Below are positions 33,581 through 45,470 of a stretch of DNA of 64,000 nt, one piece after another. The translations under genes and the position numbers were made by a program. This DNA comes from Vicia villosa. Its lineage: Eukaryota > Streptophyta > Magnoliopsida > Fabales > Fabaceae. The notes under the pieces are model-generated. The model did not search any database. It was not told the origin of the DNA and saw only the letters and a program-made list of their open reading frames with translations. Position 1 is the first letter of the stretch; each line of letters starts with the position of its first letter. Where the stretch lies: the NCBI RefSeq assembly GCF_029867415.1, contig NC_081184.1:80842643-80906642 (forward strand). The letters are read 5' to 3'.

Positions 33581-34760
33581 GTGCAAATGACAAATAATTC
33601 TATTACCTTAGAATGCAAAATATTCAAAAGTCACCAAATAATTCCATTCTTAAGTCACCATCTACAACAGCCCTTCATAAACACTTTGCCTCTCCCAGAT
33701 GCTCCCAAAAACCGTACCATTGTACCAGACCTGCATAATCGCACCAAAACACGCCAATTCCATTAAGTACATAAGCCACAAATATGTACCTTGCAAGGAT
33801 TTAGACATGGTGAATCATTGGATAAACACATAGCTCTTATTTAGTGTACCTTGCAAGGATATTTACGCCTTTGCTCCTGAATCTTGTAGATATGTTGTAT
33901 GCACAAAGATGTGTATGTCAGTCCCCTGTCAAAGAATGAAAGTACAAAGTTCATAAAAAACCAAACTATAAACAACAAAAAGAGTGTTCAAACCAGAAGG
34001 TAAAACATTGGATAATTTTGTCACATTCAACAGTGTGATTACAAAATCATATGCAGCCAAAGAACATGATATGAAGTGAAAGAACTCTATAAGTAGCAGG
34101 TGGAAAACTGCACACAACAAAAAGGTATCGACCTATTTTTTAACACAAGCACTGATGAGCACAAAGGACCTGCGAATAGGAGGTTTCCATAATGTTTAGT
34201 CTTTAAAGGAAGCCAGTACGTTGTATCAAATCATTCTGCATAAAATTGATGAAAGGTTCCACAAATTGTTAACAGCATAAAAACTAACTCAGTGCCTCAA
34301 ATAGTACATAGATAAACTAATTTACCTCATAAACTCTTTACAGCTCTGTTCGTATTGTTAACCCATGGAGAAACGTCGGGAGCAAATGCTAACATAACCA
34401 TTGCATCGAATCATTCTGCAAACATTCGTATGGTTTAATCAATTCATCGAAATCATATAGACAACACCAAAATCATCTAAAACTAATATGTTTTAAAATA
34501 ACTATAGGTTAAGCCTCGCAATCTCGTGAATTTTCCCCGATAAGCAGTACCAACAATCCCTATTGTTAAGCCTCGCAATCTCATGGTGCCTATACTCACA
34601 CTATACACTCTGTAACCCGAACAAAAACAAAACAAAAACAGAACGGTTAATACTTAATACATGGAATCATAACCTAAAATATTTAACCTAACTGAAAACG
34701 AAAACAAAAGCCAACCTTAATGTGTTATCTTTCTCCGCGTGCGCCATTACTCGCCTCTTT
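33580..34760 (-). pseudogene. Gene-like fragment with exon/intron-like structure, unknown
   Basis: On the minus strand there is an ATG in reasonable context (34745-34743, MAHAEKDNT) followed by a possible donor. Two acceptor-like sites TTTGCAG and TATGCAG precede similar AATGATT(C/T)GAT(G/A)CAA sequences (about 34418 and 34235), and a GTAAAT donor follows the first (about 34325). Another ATTATGCAGG acceptor lies near 33743. No long frame exists and I recognise no protein. It could be a captured host gene fragment, a decayed gene or a long non-coding RNA. Two copies of GTACCTTGCAAGGAT (about 33788 and 33847) lie within it. Confidence 0.25.
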
Positions 34761-35920
34761 CTTCAGCTTTTCTATTTTTCTCTTTTTCAATTGTTTTCTC
34801 AATCCCAAAGAATATTACCCCACAGACCTACGCATACAAAAGTAACATAAAAAGAGGGCAAACTGGTTCGATGATACAGAGGAAGTGAGGCGGTGCGGAA
34901 CGGACATCACATAACCGAAAGCTAAAAAACCGGGAATGACATCACCTAACATGTTCTCAGTTAGGGTTTTCTCTTCAACGTTATACAAAGAGAAAGAGAA
35001 GAAGTGAAAAAATTATATATTAGGGTTTCCTCTTAATGTTACAGAAAGAGAAAGAGAAGGAAGAGAAAGAGAATAATGAAGAGAGGGAATAGAGATGGAA
35101 AGAGGAAGACAATTAATGAAGAGGATTCATCACCTCTTTGCAAGTCGAGAGAGAGAAAGAGAAAAATAGAGAGGGAAAGATAGATAGGAAAAGGACGATG
35201 AGAGAGGGAAAGCTTTTTAGAATTATAAATTTTGAATTAAAGCAACACTGAAAGAAGATAAAATTTGATATAGGACCAAGTGACATCATCAATAGATTAC
35301 AACCTAATTATCTAAGGCAAAAAAACACCAATCATGTAATTGAATTAGAACTATATGACATCACTAGTTGGAAAAAGTTTTTTTTAGACACAAAATACCC
35401 TCATTTTGGTGAGGTGTTGCAAGAAGGGCAAGGGGTAAAAAAGGATTTTCCAGACATATAAATTTTCTTATATGGTAGATAGAAGCCATGTATAAATTAT
35501 ATCCCAGACATTTATACAAGGACCAATTGTGATCAATGCATTTTATCGAAGTTTACTTCTAAATACTTTTGATTTGATGATTTAATTCATTAAGAGTTTA
35601 AGACTAATTTGTTTTTTTAAGCTTAAACAATGGAATGTATGTTACACATAAAATCATTGTATATTGTGAATAATATTGAAGACAAAAAGTTTGACAAAGT
35701 TTTTTTTGTTGAGAAAAATGAATTTAACTTACTTTTTCATGGTATTTTAATGACTAACAATTTGATCAGAATGTAGGGTTATAAATAGATTTGGTGAAGA
35801 ATAAACAATAAAAAAATACTAAGCTAACATTATCAACAACAAAAAAAAGGAAAACGTCAAATAAATTGATCTTGAAAGTGCTTCAAACCGAGCACGAGAC
35901 TCTACAACATCTTCAAGACT
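34761..35920. other. Non-coding segment, purine-rich then AT-rich
   Basis: 34960-35210 is rich in AGAGAAAGAGA on the plus strand (CT-rich leader-like on minus, upstream of the ATG at 34745). 35210-35900 is AT-rich with no ORF or repeat that I can assign. Confidence 0.3.
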
Positions 35921-35924
35921 TTTG

Positions 35925-36240
35925 AAGGAGCACTACGCAAGAATTTATCGGGCTCTCCTTGCACAAACTAAGACTCTTAGAAGAGCACAAAGCAAGAATC
36001 CACTAGACTTTCCTTGACCATATCAACACTCTTAAAAGAGCTCCAAACAGGAACCCATCAGGATCTCCTTTTACAAATTAAGTCTCTTAGAGGAGCTACA
36101 AGCATAAATCAACTGGGTTATCCAAGCACAAATCATGACTCGTAAAAGAGCGTCTAGCAGGAATCCATAAGGCTCTCCTTGCACAAATCAAGGTGCTTAG
36201 AAGAACCAAACAGGAACCAGGATTTCCTTGCTAATAACAC
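35925..36240 (+). repeat. 55-bp tandem repeats, left locus
   Basis: Degenerate units of the type CTCCTTGCACAAATCAAG followed by a CTCTTAGAAGAGC inverted repeat and CAGGAACCCATC. CAAA(T/C) anchors lie near 35963, 36020, 36074, 36129 and 36184 (spacing about 55 bp). The same family occurs at 61938-62310. It is next to an Athila-like LTR at both loci. Confidence 0.75.
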
Positions 36241-36284
36241 CGAAATGCATCACGCATTTTACTTAGTATACACATGATGTATTG

Positions 36285-37633
36285 TTGTTTTGTCTTTATT
36301 TCTACTGTTATGCTGGTGTTTTGTCCGCTTTTTAGGTTTTTGACTAAATCAGAGGCCTACGTGAAGAAACGAAGAAAATTGGATGGAAAATGGAGAAAAA
36401 GGAAGAAATTCCCATTGAGGCGTTTAACATGGTGTTCACTATGGAGAAAGCCAAAAGGCGAATGATGTGTCCCACTCACCAACGGTCAAACACCAAGTCT
36501 TTTCCATTTTAGGAAAGTGGCGTTCGCCGCGAGGGGATGGCATTCGCCATCCTTTGTATTTTTCAAACGGTTGGAAAATGCGCTTGGGCTTGGTGTCCAC
36601 TTCCCCCACTCTTCCATACCTCCTCTCACACGAAGTCAGCAACCACCACTTACCATTTTAGGTTTTCTAAGCAGTATAAATAGTAGTTACACTTCACTTT
36701 TAATTCATCCAAACTTAGTACAACTTAGGCATAAGTTCACATTCCAAAAGCTTTAATTCTTCACACCACACTTTTATCGCATTGTTATTATTGTTGGGTT
36801 TGGAGTTTTACTTTGAAGCACTTTTTTCTGCCATTTACATTCCGTCGAAGTTTATTTTTATTGTACCAAATTCAAACCCTCGTTTGGAGCAGGTTCTTAT
36901 TTAATTCAGTATTATTCAAATTCTATCTGTTTTACTTTACTTTGCACACATATTTTATTTCACGTTCTTAATAACCGATTAACATGTTTAATTTCGTCCA
37001 GCTATTCTGTTAATAATAGAATGTGAGCACCGTCGATTTGACAGTATTCTATTTGTTATTTCTTAGGATTGATACTATGGGCTGTTTTGGTTTTTATGCA
37101 ATTTTTTCGAACTTAATCTGATCGGCTATTACAAAAGTAAAACCGTGAACACGTCAGGTAAGAAAGAAAGCCGTCTAATACTTAAGACTAAAATTAAGTT
37201 GTTTTGGTTAATAAATACCGCAGAAGCACTTTGTTAATTAATTAGGAAAATTATATATTTCTAGAAAGTGATTTTAATGCTATTTGCGGACGCGTTCATA
37301 GGTTTAGGATGTGGTTATTCGAGCGAAAGCCATGAGCCCTTTAAAGTTAAATTTTCCAATCAAGGTAGAAAATATTGTCATGTAAGTAATCCTATTTAGA
37401 AAATGATAAGGGTATTGTTGATCGATGAAAGCCACATTCTAGCAATATTATTCTGAATTTATTAAAGGCTTATCATTTTATTATGTTTTGCTTATTACGA
37501 ACCTTTTAACGATCGCCTTAGATAGACACCGTAGCAATATTAAACGATAAATTGACCGTTTGGTCTCTGTGGATTCGATAATCTTTTATATTACTCTTAT
37601 ATTCTCCGTATACTTGTGGAATCACCCCCATCA
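36285..37633 (+). repeat. Athila-like 5' LTR (left boundary approximate)
   Basis: It ends ...CACCCCCATCA directly before a PBS-like sequence. It contains TATAAATAG at 36675-36683 and is colinear from about 36570 to 37460 with 61011-61915. No coding frame is meaningful. The left edge is uncertain because the second copy is truncated there. GGCGTTCGCCGCGAGGGGAT at 36521 has a relative near 40281-40315. Confidence 0.6.
36675..36683 (+). promoter_or_regulatory. TATA box of Athila-like LTR
   Basis: TATAAATAG in GCAGTATAAATAGTAGTTAC. The same sequence is at 61111-61118 in the second copy. Confidence 0.6.
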
Positions 37634-37660
37634 AGTTTTCAGCACTGTTGCCGGGAACCA
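37634..37660 (+). promoter_or_regulatory. Athila-type primer binding region, degenerate
   Basis: AGTTTTCAGCACTGTTGCCG then GGAACCA. Athila elements have a TTGGCGCCGTTGCCGGGGA-type site here. The TGG is changed to CAG, so this copy is decayed. Confidence 0.6.
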
Positions 37661-37738
37661 ATTACGTCAAATATCGTAATTCTGTTGTTACATAGTCTAG
37701 ATTAAAGCATCCTCAAATTCCTGCAAAATCTTAGGAAG

Positions 37739-38350
37739 ATGGATCACCCAAATTCTTTCTACAACCACCACTCTCATTATTTTAAGGAACCATAAGATTC
37801 CCGTAAATCTAATCTCAAAATATTATGGGAGAATTCTTTCGAGACACAAACTCACTCTAGGCAAGAGTATATGATGCGGAGTTTCGTAGCAACGCGAACC
37901 CTCCAAAATAGAGTTTAGAGACCAAATTATACATATTAATGAAACACTTAGGCAATTCAACACTGTGGTTGAATCCCTCGTGACTAGTAACAAAAAATGG
38001 AGACAAAAATCTCCCTACTTGATCAGATATCTCTAGGACCTCTCCTTGAGAGTCATACAAATGTTATAACAACCAATAATGAAAAAAACTGCAAAATCCT
38101 AAAGAGAATGATAATGAGGTTGAAAAGACTTCTAGTGAGAAAGAAATAAAGATGCTAGAAAATATCCACACCAATGTACCTTTATCTGAGGTTCGACGCA
38201 AAAATAGAAAATTAAAGGACCACAAAAATAGGAAAAAAAATTAACCTTTGAGGTACAAAATAAAAGAAACAAACTTAAACCTGAAAAGCTAATACTTAGG
38301 ATAAAGTCTGAATCTTCTTGCAGAAAAAGGAAAAGAAATGGTTAAGGATA
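37739..38350 (+). pseudogene. Athila-like gag relic
   Basis: The ATG at 37739 opens MDHPNSFYNHHSHYF, hits a TAA after 18 codons and continues in phase with recognisable Athila Gag-start character (RQEYMMRSF) to a TAG near 37917. A later segment (about 38100-38240) reads KEIKMLENIHTNVPLSEVRR, more like the region near the Gag C-terminus/protease. Most of gag-pol is therefore missing and the element is internally deleted. Confidence 0.5.
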
Positions 38351-38459
38351 TGAGTAATGGCTCGTTAAGTGGCCATGGAAACTGAGTGCTATTAAAAGTT
38401 TGATCGAGGACTCGTGCTAGAAAGAACAACCATTAGCACTTACTATTGAGCTAACAATA

Positions 38460-38640
38460 TTAAACAAAGTGCAACATGGGATGCAACCTACGATCTCTGT
38501 ACTTTATTTTTATTTTTTATGTTTCTTTTATAGTAATCTATTTTTTCTTAACAAGACTAACTTATGTGATGTTTAAATTTTAGGTTTCATTGCTATCCAT
38601 TAGCTATTCCTACTAACAATATTTTCAAGATGTAGAGTTT
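38460..38640 (+). other. Post-pol spacer-like sequence of the Athila element
   Basis: ATGGGATGCAACCTACG followed by a T-rich run ending in TTTTATAG. It resembles the spacer that separates pol from the downstream ORF in Athila elements, and supports a large internal deletion upstream. Confidence 0.35.
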
Positions 38641-39870
38641 TGATAACATGCACATTTAGTTTAGGGATGACGTTTAGAAAAAACGTTATGCGATCCCATG
38701 TGGGAGACCTATGCAACCCACTAGGTACCTCGGCCCCACTTTCTTAGAAACCCTAGGGCTTGAAGCTAGTGTTAGATACATGTGTCACCAGTTCCAGGGG
38801 GATAAATATTCATAAGCTATGAACGTCACTTACCGGAACCTTACCTTAGAGTTCCTTAACTTAGTCACCTATCAGCCTTACCATGATCGTGGATTTAATA
38901 GGAGGCTGATTACATTCATACTATTTGAGCATGATTATAATTTTACCCACCGGGAATTTGCTAATCTCTTAGGATTTTAGAGCGGCCTTGATGTTGTAGC
39001 TGAAGTTCCTCTATGTGAGTCTATACAGGAAGAACTAGACAGTTTTTGGAGTGATATTACTAGTGAGGGAAGCTCTATCCAATTCACCCAGATTTCCACC
39101 CTAATCCATTACCCGGCATTTAGGTACTTTCAATTGATTTTAGCCTAAACCTTTTTTGGTTGAAGTGAAAACTGTGAGCAATGAGGAGATGTTCATTCTC
39201 TTTTGCATTACCCAATCACGTCCTGTTGAGTCCGAAACCTTCCTTATTGAGAACCTAATGCATATTGCATCATCTTCTGTAAGACCTATCCATATAGGTG
39301 GTACAGTTACTCACATAGCTTATGCCATGGGTCTCCAAAACCAATTATCTCATTTGTTTCCGTATTGTAGCTACACTCTTATAGATTTGGATCATTGCTT
39401 AGACTGTTTGGTGCGATGAGTCTTCTTTAGTGCTCACCATTATAAATTACTTATTAAAATGAAGTCGTGCATCACTTCGGTCTACCAAACCCTAAAAGAA
39501 TCAGTATCCATGACAGAGAAATTGGTCTTATGCTTTAGAGGGCCAAAGAGAGACACCAATCATACAGTCTGTTCCTCCTATTACAGAGTATCATCCTTTA
39601 CCTCCCCCTCAGATAGGACCATCATATTTTTTTCTAACGACAATTAGCAAAGGCGTAGGATTGATTATGAGCTCAATGTCATGCGCTAGGAGATAGCTGC
39701 ACTTTGCAAGGAAGTTACTGATCTTACTCTGCAGATGGAGGTGGCTTATGGCACACATGCCAGAGAAATTTATTATCTTGACCAGAAAATTCACTGTCTT
39801 TGACGCCAGCTCATAGAGGCTCGGGCATCTTGTCTGAATCAGACTCAGGATCACTCACATTGGTCTATTT
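38640..39870 (+). pseudogene. ATHILA ORF1-like relic (envelope-position ORF)
   Basis: Read across several stops and shifts, it contains TRYLGPTFLETLGLEASVRY, LTLEFLNLVTYQPYH and HREFANLLGF. These are typical of the ATHILA ORF1 / plant-mobile-like family, a domain found downstream of pol in Athila. The surviving 87-codon (39156-39419) and 62-codon frames are pieces of it. It is non-functional. The biological role of the family is unknown; it is not a proven envelope. Confidence 0.5.
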
Positions 39871-40500
39871 AGCCGACCCTCCAGAAACATTGATAACTTT
39901 TATTACTTATCATCATTTATTTTATTCACAATCGCTAGATTTATTTTTCATCATTACATTTTGTTTATATTCATTTTCTTTCATTAGATTAAATTTTTCA
40001 TTCATTGGATTTATTTCATATTCTCTTCATTAGTAACATTAATTTTTTATTATTGTTTGGAATTTCTGAAAGTTCTAAATTGATTATGCATTTATCAGTA
40101 AAATTTTTAATTTTTTTGATTATTTGCTAATACTAATCACTTTAGAAACTTCAATTTTTCTATGTTGGTACTATAGCAAGGCAATCATCCAAAGATACGC
40201 CATTACACCTCCTAAAGTGCATCAAAACACCCCCAAAGTTCAAAAATCCGCAACTCAAAGCGCACTTGTCAACAGCCAAAGATGGCGATCGCCATCATGG
40301 GGATGACGTTCGCCAAGGGTCCTGGGATTTGAAATCCGGGACAGTAGCGAAATCCCCATATTTTCCCCCATTAACTCCATTTACAACCCCATTCATTCAC
40401 TTTACTCCCCATAACTTAAATACCCGCTCATTTTACATAAACCCACTCAATTCCTCACCTTTAAGTACCTCCATTTTCCCATCTTCACCAAAATCTTCCA
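39871..40500 (+). other. AT-rich spacer then leader-like sequence in the Athila region
   Basis: 39890-40160 is very AT-rich. 40165-40500 is C-rich with GGCGATCGCCATCATGGGGA near 40284. Frames of 60-91 codons here look compositional. Confidence 0.35.
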
Positions 40501-40524
40501 TTTTTCTTCACAAAAACAACAATA

Positions 40525-41029
40525 ATGGCAACAATGAATGATGGAAACATCATTTTTCATCAAGGGAGCAGTGGCACCAAGCAACAAAAGAAGTACAAAG
40601 AATTGATCAACTGCGACATTTTCTCCACACGGTATGTCGATGACACTGGTTCATATAATTTGGGAATTTACAATAGGGTTCAATATTTGATTGAGACTTT
40701 AGGATTGCACCATCTGATGACACACAAACCTCACATATGTGAACCTAACACGAGAATTTTTTAGTTCACTTCTTTACACTTTCAGGCCGGGTACCGCAAG
40801 TTCTTTAGGCATTATTAAGTTCCGCATGTTTAATGTAGAATATGAGTATACCAGTGACTAGCTTGCAGAGTTGCTACATTTTTCTTATAGAAAAGGTGTA
40901 GTGTGTTAAGCCCTGATAGATACGGAGTGGACAATTGAGGCTTGTACATTTTGGAAGGAAATAACACGCTCTAATATTAACTCCTTTGAGGTTTGTAGCG
41001 AGGAAAATCTGAGAACGAAGCCATTATAT
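40525..41029 (+). pseudogene. Second ATHILA ORF1-like relic, cut by Ogre O2
   Basis: A 79-codon frame from ATG 40525 (MATMNDGNIIFHQGSSG) includes STRYVDDTGSYNLGIYNRVQ, the N-terminal signature of the ATHILA ORF1-like domain. Beyond the TAG at 40762 the similarity continues in shifted frames (FRMFNVEYEYTSD, WTIEACTFWKEITRS) up to the O2 LTR. It may be the same ORF type from a second element or a duplicated copy. Confidence 0.5.
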
Positions 41030-42211
41030 TGACTCGACTCGATATTTCAGTGAAAGTCGCCACCGCGCTTTATTATTTCCAAAGGAAAATGGAAAAGAGC
41101 GAAGAAAACCCAAAGTTTGTTTTTAAAACAAAAAGAGATCTTAGGTACGGGTGTTGATTATACAAGGGGAAGGTTTTAAGCACCCCTCGTATCTGTGGTA
41201 TTCCACAGGAACCTTTTTGAAAATTTGTGTCGTGTGTGCTAAAAAGAGTATGTTTTATTTTAAAAATAAGCTCGGCAAGGAATTAAGCCTTGTGCCTACA
41301 TACCTCCTCGGTGCCATGGAGAAGTCAGAGCTAATGTAGTTCCACTTAAAGGGAAAATGTTTTTTTAAAAAGGAATAAACACTTTATCGTCGTCGGAGAG
41401 AAATACTCAGCCATTGATCTTGAGCATGAGAACAAATGAGTTCTTTGCATCGCAAATGAAAGAAGGGCTCCAACTCAGATAAAATCAACGAGTATGCCAC
41501 TAGCTCTCTCACGCGGAAAAGATCTCATTATATCAATCAATTTCAAAATTGTGGGGTATCGCAACTCACTTCAACAATTAATCGTGTCCAAACTTTTGAA
41601 GAAAAAGCCACTAAGGGCAAAAGATATTTTTAAAGAAAAGGTTTTAAAAGATATTACAAACATAAGAAGATTTTGGAAAAAGGGAGAAGATTTTGAAAAT
41701 CTGAGAAGGGGGGAGATGAAGAGGCTAACCTAGTGCATAAAATAAAAGCTAAGGAAAGAAACGGTCTAACCGAAAAGAAGCCAACACTTGACATTAAGAG
41801 TCAAGGTAGATTTCCCATCCTTTGGAATATCAATACTAAACCAACACATTACCACTTGGGGATCCAGATGAACTTATTATCTTTAGCACCACTTTGCATT
41901 AAGCACATTAAAATTCTGACGAAAATCAGGCAGAGTAACGGCTGTTTTCGGGTAAAATCCTTATCATAATGCCTTGGAATTAACCATCAAGGGCTTTCGA
42001 GGAAATACCTGCACAAACAAAAAGACAACAATCCAATGCCAGACAGACAGAATAACGACAGAGTAACAACAAAATAACAGGGTCCAGAGGTACTAAGTCC
42101 AAAAGTCCAAGTCTCCAAAATGCTCGGGAAAGTAACCAATAGTCCATAGGGCCTTAAGTGTTTTTTTTAGATATTTCGTTATTTATTAATGTTTTAGCAC
42201 AAAAATAAAGT

Positions 42212-42330
42212 ATGGTCCAAGTGGACAAAAAGAAAATAGCGGAAACATAAACAATACGCCCAAATGGACAAAGAAAGAAAAATAGCGGAATATAAACATC
42301 CAAATGGACAAAGAGAAAATGGCGGAAACA
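42212..42330. repeat. Minisatellite in LTR D, three copies
   Basis: Unit CCAAATGGACAAAGAGAAAA followed by TAGCGGAAACATAAACA. LTR B has two copies at 16185-16275. Confidence 0.75.
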
Positions 42331-43104
42331 TAAACATGATAAAATGATAAAATAAAGCAATAAAGCGAAAAATAAAGAGCGATATAATAAATTGCGTAAA
42401 TTAAAGTCAATTGTTAGATGTTAAAGATAACCATCTTGAAACTTGTCAAGTATGTTATCAAAGTTAGTAAGAAAGATCGATGGTGAGTGAAGGATGTTCT
42501 CGGATTTAAATTCAATGGAACTTTATCAGAAGCTTAATAAGATCATAGCGACTACACGATAAACTTCCATAAGTCATAAATCAATCGCATACAGTTCTCT
42601 TCCATGTTTGATCTTTTTTATTCGGGACACGAAATATTGCGCTGTGTTAAGCAGATCGCCAAGTGATTTATGTAGAAATCACCTTACAACGAGGCCGGTC
42701 AAAACTTTACGTGCTAATGCATGCGAGAGAAGCGATATGTAGATCACTCTCCGAAAGCAAAACCGCACGAAAAGAAAATAGGTAACGATCTCGTCTTTAC
42801 TAAGAATCCATAAGAATTCTCAAGGTATCTAAGAATTTCATCGATCAAAATAAAAAGAAGTAAAAGATGGAACCACATTCAAAAGCTCCTTTCATCCATA
42901 ATTTCAATCACTTAATTTTGCAGATTCGGATTCTCATCCTATCGACGCCCTAAGTCCATTGATATTAGAGATAAATTAGGCCTCTAACTTGTGATTCAAA
43001 GAAAATATCAAAAGAATGGAGTAGAAGAAGAGTTACAACCAAATACAAGTCAAAAATAGCAAAAAAAAGCATTCTTCCTCACTAGAAATCAATTTCCATC
43101 TGTA

Positions 43105-43190
43105 GGAAATCGATTTCCTGCCTGCAGAATTCAAATCTGGCACAAACAACAGAGTGGAAATTGAATTCCCTCTGTAGGAAATCGATTTCC
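43105..43190. repeat. Palindromic 14-mers in LTR D
   Basis: GGAAATCGATTTCC (a perfect inverted repeat) at 43105-43118 and 43177-43190, each within a roughly 70-bp duplicated context (TCTGTAGGAAATCGATTTCC). A third exact copy is at 43859-43872 and a partial one follows at 43881. Confidence 0.9.
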
Positions 43191-43639
43191 TGCGCGCAGT
43201 TTTTCAAAAATCAGCAAATAGAAGCATGAAACCTTGTTCAAACAATAACACAAACACCTTATGATCTCATATATCAATGTACACGAATTTTCCATCAATT
43301 CTTCACCAAATGTCACCAATATAGCATCAAAGATGCATCACACACAAACACAAAAGAATCACATTGTGAAAGATGAAAAAGGATGTAGAAATTTACCAAT
43401 TCTTGAACAAAACTTAGATCCACTTCAAGAACAACCAACACAAGTTTTGATCTCTCAACAATTGAAGAAAAAAAGTGAGATAGATGATGGTTCAGCTCAA
43501 AGTTAGTGAGGTTCAAGATGTAACTCACTAACTTTATGAAAGAAGAAAGAGCTTTAGGTGAATTTGATAGGGATGAGGAGAGAAATTGCAAGAGTTTATT
43601 TGGCTATTCAAGCTTGTCAAATGAAGAGGTGAAGGCCTC

Positions 43640-43647
43640 TATTTATA
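43640..43647 (-). promoter_or_regulatory. TATA box of Ogre LTR D
   Basis: Minus strand TATAAATA in the context of CCTCTATTTATAGAATTGG on plus, about 510 bp into the LTR. Confidence 0.55.
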
Positions 43648-44153
43648 GAATTGGAGAGAGAGGTGTGGGCAATTTGGTAATTATGCAATTGGTAATTAAT
43701 TTGTGTTTAACTTGATAAAGTGGGGTTAAAGTGAGATTAATGAAGGAAATTAATTTGTGGTGAGGTGGAATATTGGTAAATGGTAAAGAATAATCAAGGA
43801 AAATGTGTTTGGTGCCAAAATGATGTCATGCTTCCCTCTTTTTTCAAATTTCGTCCAGGGAAATCGATTTCCTATATGGGTAAATCGATTTCCATAGTGA
43901 AATTTTCAAAAATTGCTTTTCTTGCACTGTTTTGATTTTTGCCCGATCTTTTACCTATAAAATATAAACAAAAGAGACAAAATACATATTTTTGGATTTT
44001 GGTTAGTATGAAACAAATAAAAACTAGAAATGCTTGATGATTGCCCTCAGAGATAATCACAGTATCAAGGATAGAACTTCACAATGGTGCCCTTGATTGA
44101 TGATTAAGATGCAACCAATGTATGATCTTAGGGTCAAAAATTGGGGTATGACA

Positions 44154-44170
44154 GATGCCCCTATTTAAGT
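44154..44170 (-). promoter_or_regulatory. Polypurine tract of Ogre O2
   Basis: Minus strand TTAAATAGGGGCATC immediately before the LTR start TGTCATACC. Confidence 0.65.
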
Positions 44171-44289
44171 TTATTCGATCCGGAGATACGATGATTGTAA
44201 ATCTTTATTTTGACGAGATTGAATAGACTTAAATATAAAACACACAATTTTTGAACCTAATATGCAATGCAATGCTTAATGAATGCATT

Positions 44290-45470
44290 TGATGATGATG
44301 AAAAAAGACACCACTGGGGATGAAAAGGAACTTCGCTGGGGAAACAAATGTCTTGCGGGAAGATTTCCACTGGGGAAAATAAGACTTTGTTGGGGAGATG
44401 AAACTTTGTTGGGAAGAGAAACTTCGCTGGGGAAAACATTTCGCACCAGAGAGGTCAACGCATCACCTTTCACTGGGGATGAGAAAATATATCACCTTTC
44501 ACTGGAGAATCAAAGATACCAATCCTTCATTTGAAGATATAAAGGGAAAACACCATCGTTCCACTGATGATATGAATAGAATTACATCGACGTGCCACTG
44601 ACGGTGAAGATAACAAGATGTACCAACGTTCCACTGAAGGTATGAATAAAAATACATCGACATACCACTGACGATGAAGATAATAAGATACACCAATGTT
44701 CCACTAAAGGTGAGCTACCAACGTTCCACTGGAGGTAGAAAAGAGATATACCGTCGTACCACTGACGGTGAGGATATAAAATACACCAACGTTCCACTTG
44801 GTGAGCTACCCACGTCTCACTGGAGGTAGAAAAGAGATATACTGTCGTACCACTGACGGTGAGGATATAAAATACACCAACGTTCCACTTGAAGGTGAGC
44901 TACCAATGTTCCACTGGAGGTAGAAAAGGGATATACCGCCGTACCATTGACGATAAAATATACCAAAACATTCCACTGCAGGTATGAATAAAAATATATC
45001 GACGTACCACTGACGATGAAGATAACGAGATACACCAACGTTCCACTGAAGGTGAGCTACCAACGTTCCACTGGAGGTAGAAAAGAGATATATCGTCGTA
45101 CCACTGACGATAAAATATACCAACGTTCCACTGAAGGTATGAATAAAATACATCGACGTACCACTGACCATGAAGATAACAAGACAAACCAACGTTCCAC
45201 TGAAGGTGAGCTACAAAGGTTCCACTGGAGGTAGAAAAGAGATATATTGTCGTACCACTGACGATAAAATATACCAATGTTCCACTGAAGGTATGATTAA
45301 AATACATAGACGTACCACTGATGATGAAAATAACAGGATACACCAACGTTCCACGGAAGGTGAGAAGAGATGCACCGACATACCACTGACGGTGAAAATA
45401 TAAAATACACTAACGTTCCACTGAAGGTGAGAAGAGATGCACCGACGTACCACTGACGGTGAAGATATAA
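44290..45470 (-). repeat. Tandem-repeat array in the Ogre 3' UTR
   Basis: From about 44545 the array is built of CCAACGTTCCACTGAAGGT and CGTACCACTGACGGTGAAGA modules. A higher-order unit of about 154 bp is clear from 44979 to 45287 (GGTATGAATAAAA recurring at 44979, 45133, 45287). 44290-44520 has related ACTGGGGA modules. The many minus-strand frames here are by-products of the repeat. Ogre 3' UTRs are known to be hypervariable and to seed satellites. Confidence 0.85.

Larger units (their letters stand above)
41030..44153 (-). repeat. 3' LTR (D) of Ogre O2, 3124 bp
   Basis: Plus-strand start TGACTCGACTCGATATTTC, end CAAAAATTGGGGTATGACA. It contains the uninterrupted S2 target (GGAAC, 42869-42873), a three-copy minisatellite (42212-42330), three exact GGAAATCGATTTCC palindromes, and a TATA box. 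It is complete, so it serves as the reference for truncated LTR B. Confidence 0.85.

Noticed and set aside
41006..41029. TGGCTTCGTTCTCAG (minus) next to LTR D, looking like a primer binding site
   Set aside because: The sequence reads through as the ATHILA ORF1-like relic, and pol and the polypurine tract lie on the other side of D, so D is a 3' LTR and this is flanking DNA.
44499..45453. Overlapping minus-strand frames of 65-148 codons rich in VSGT and LQWNV
   Set aside because: They are produced by reading the tandem repeat in several phases; there is no domain and no start context.
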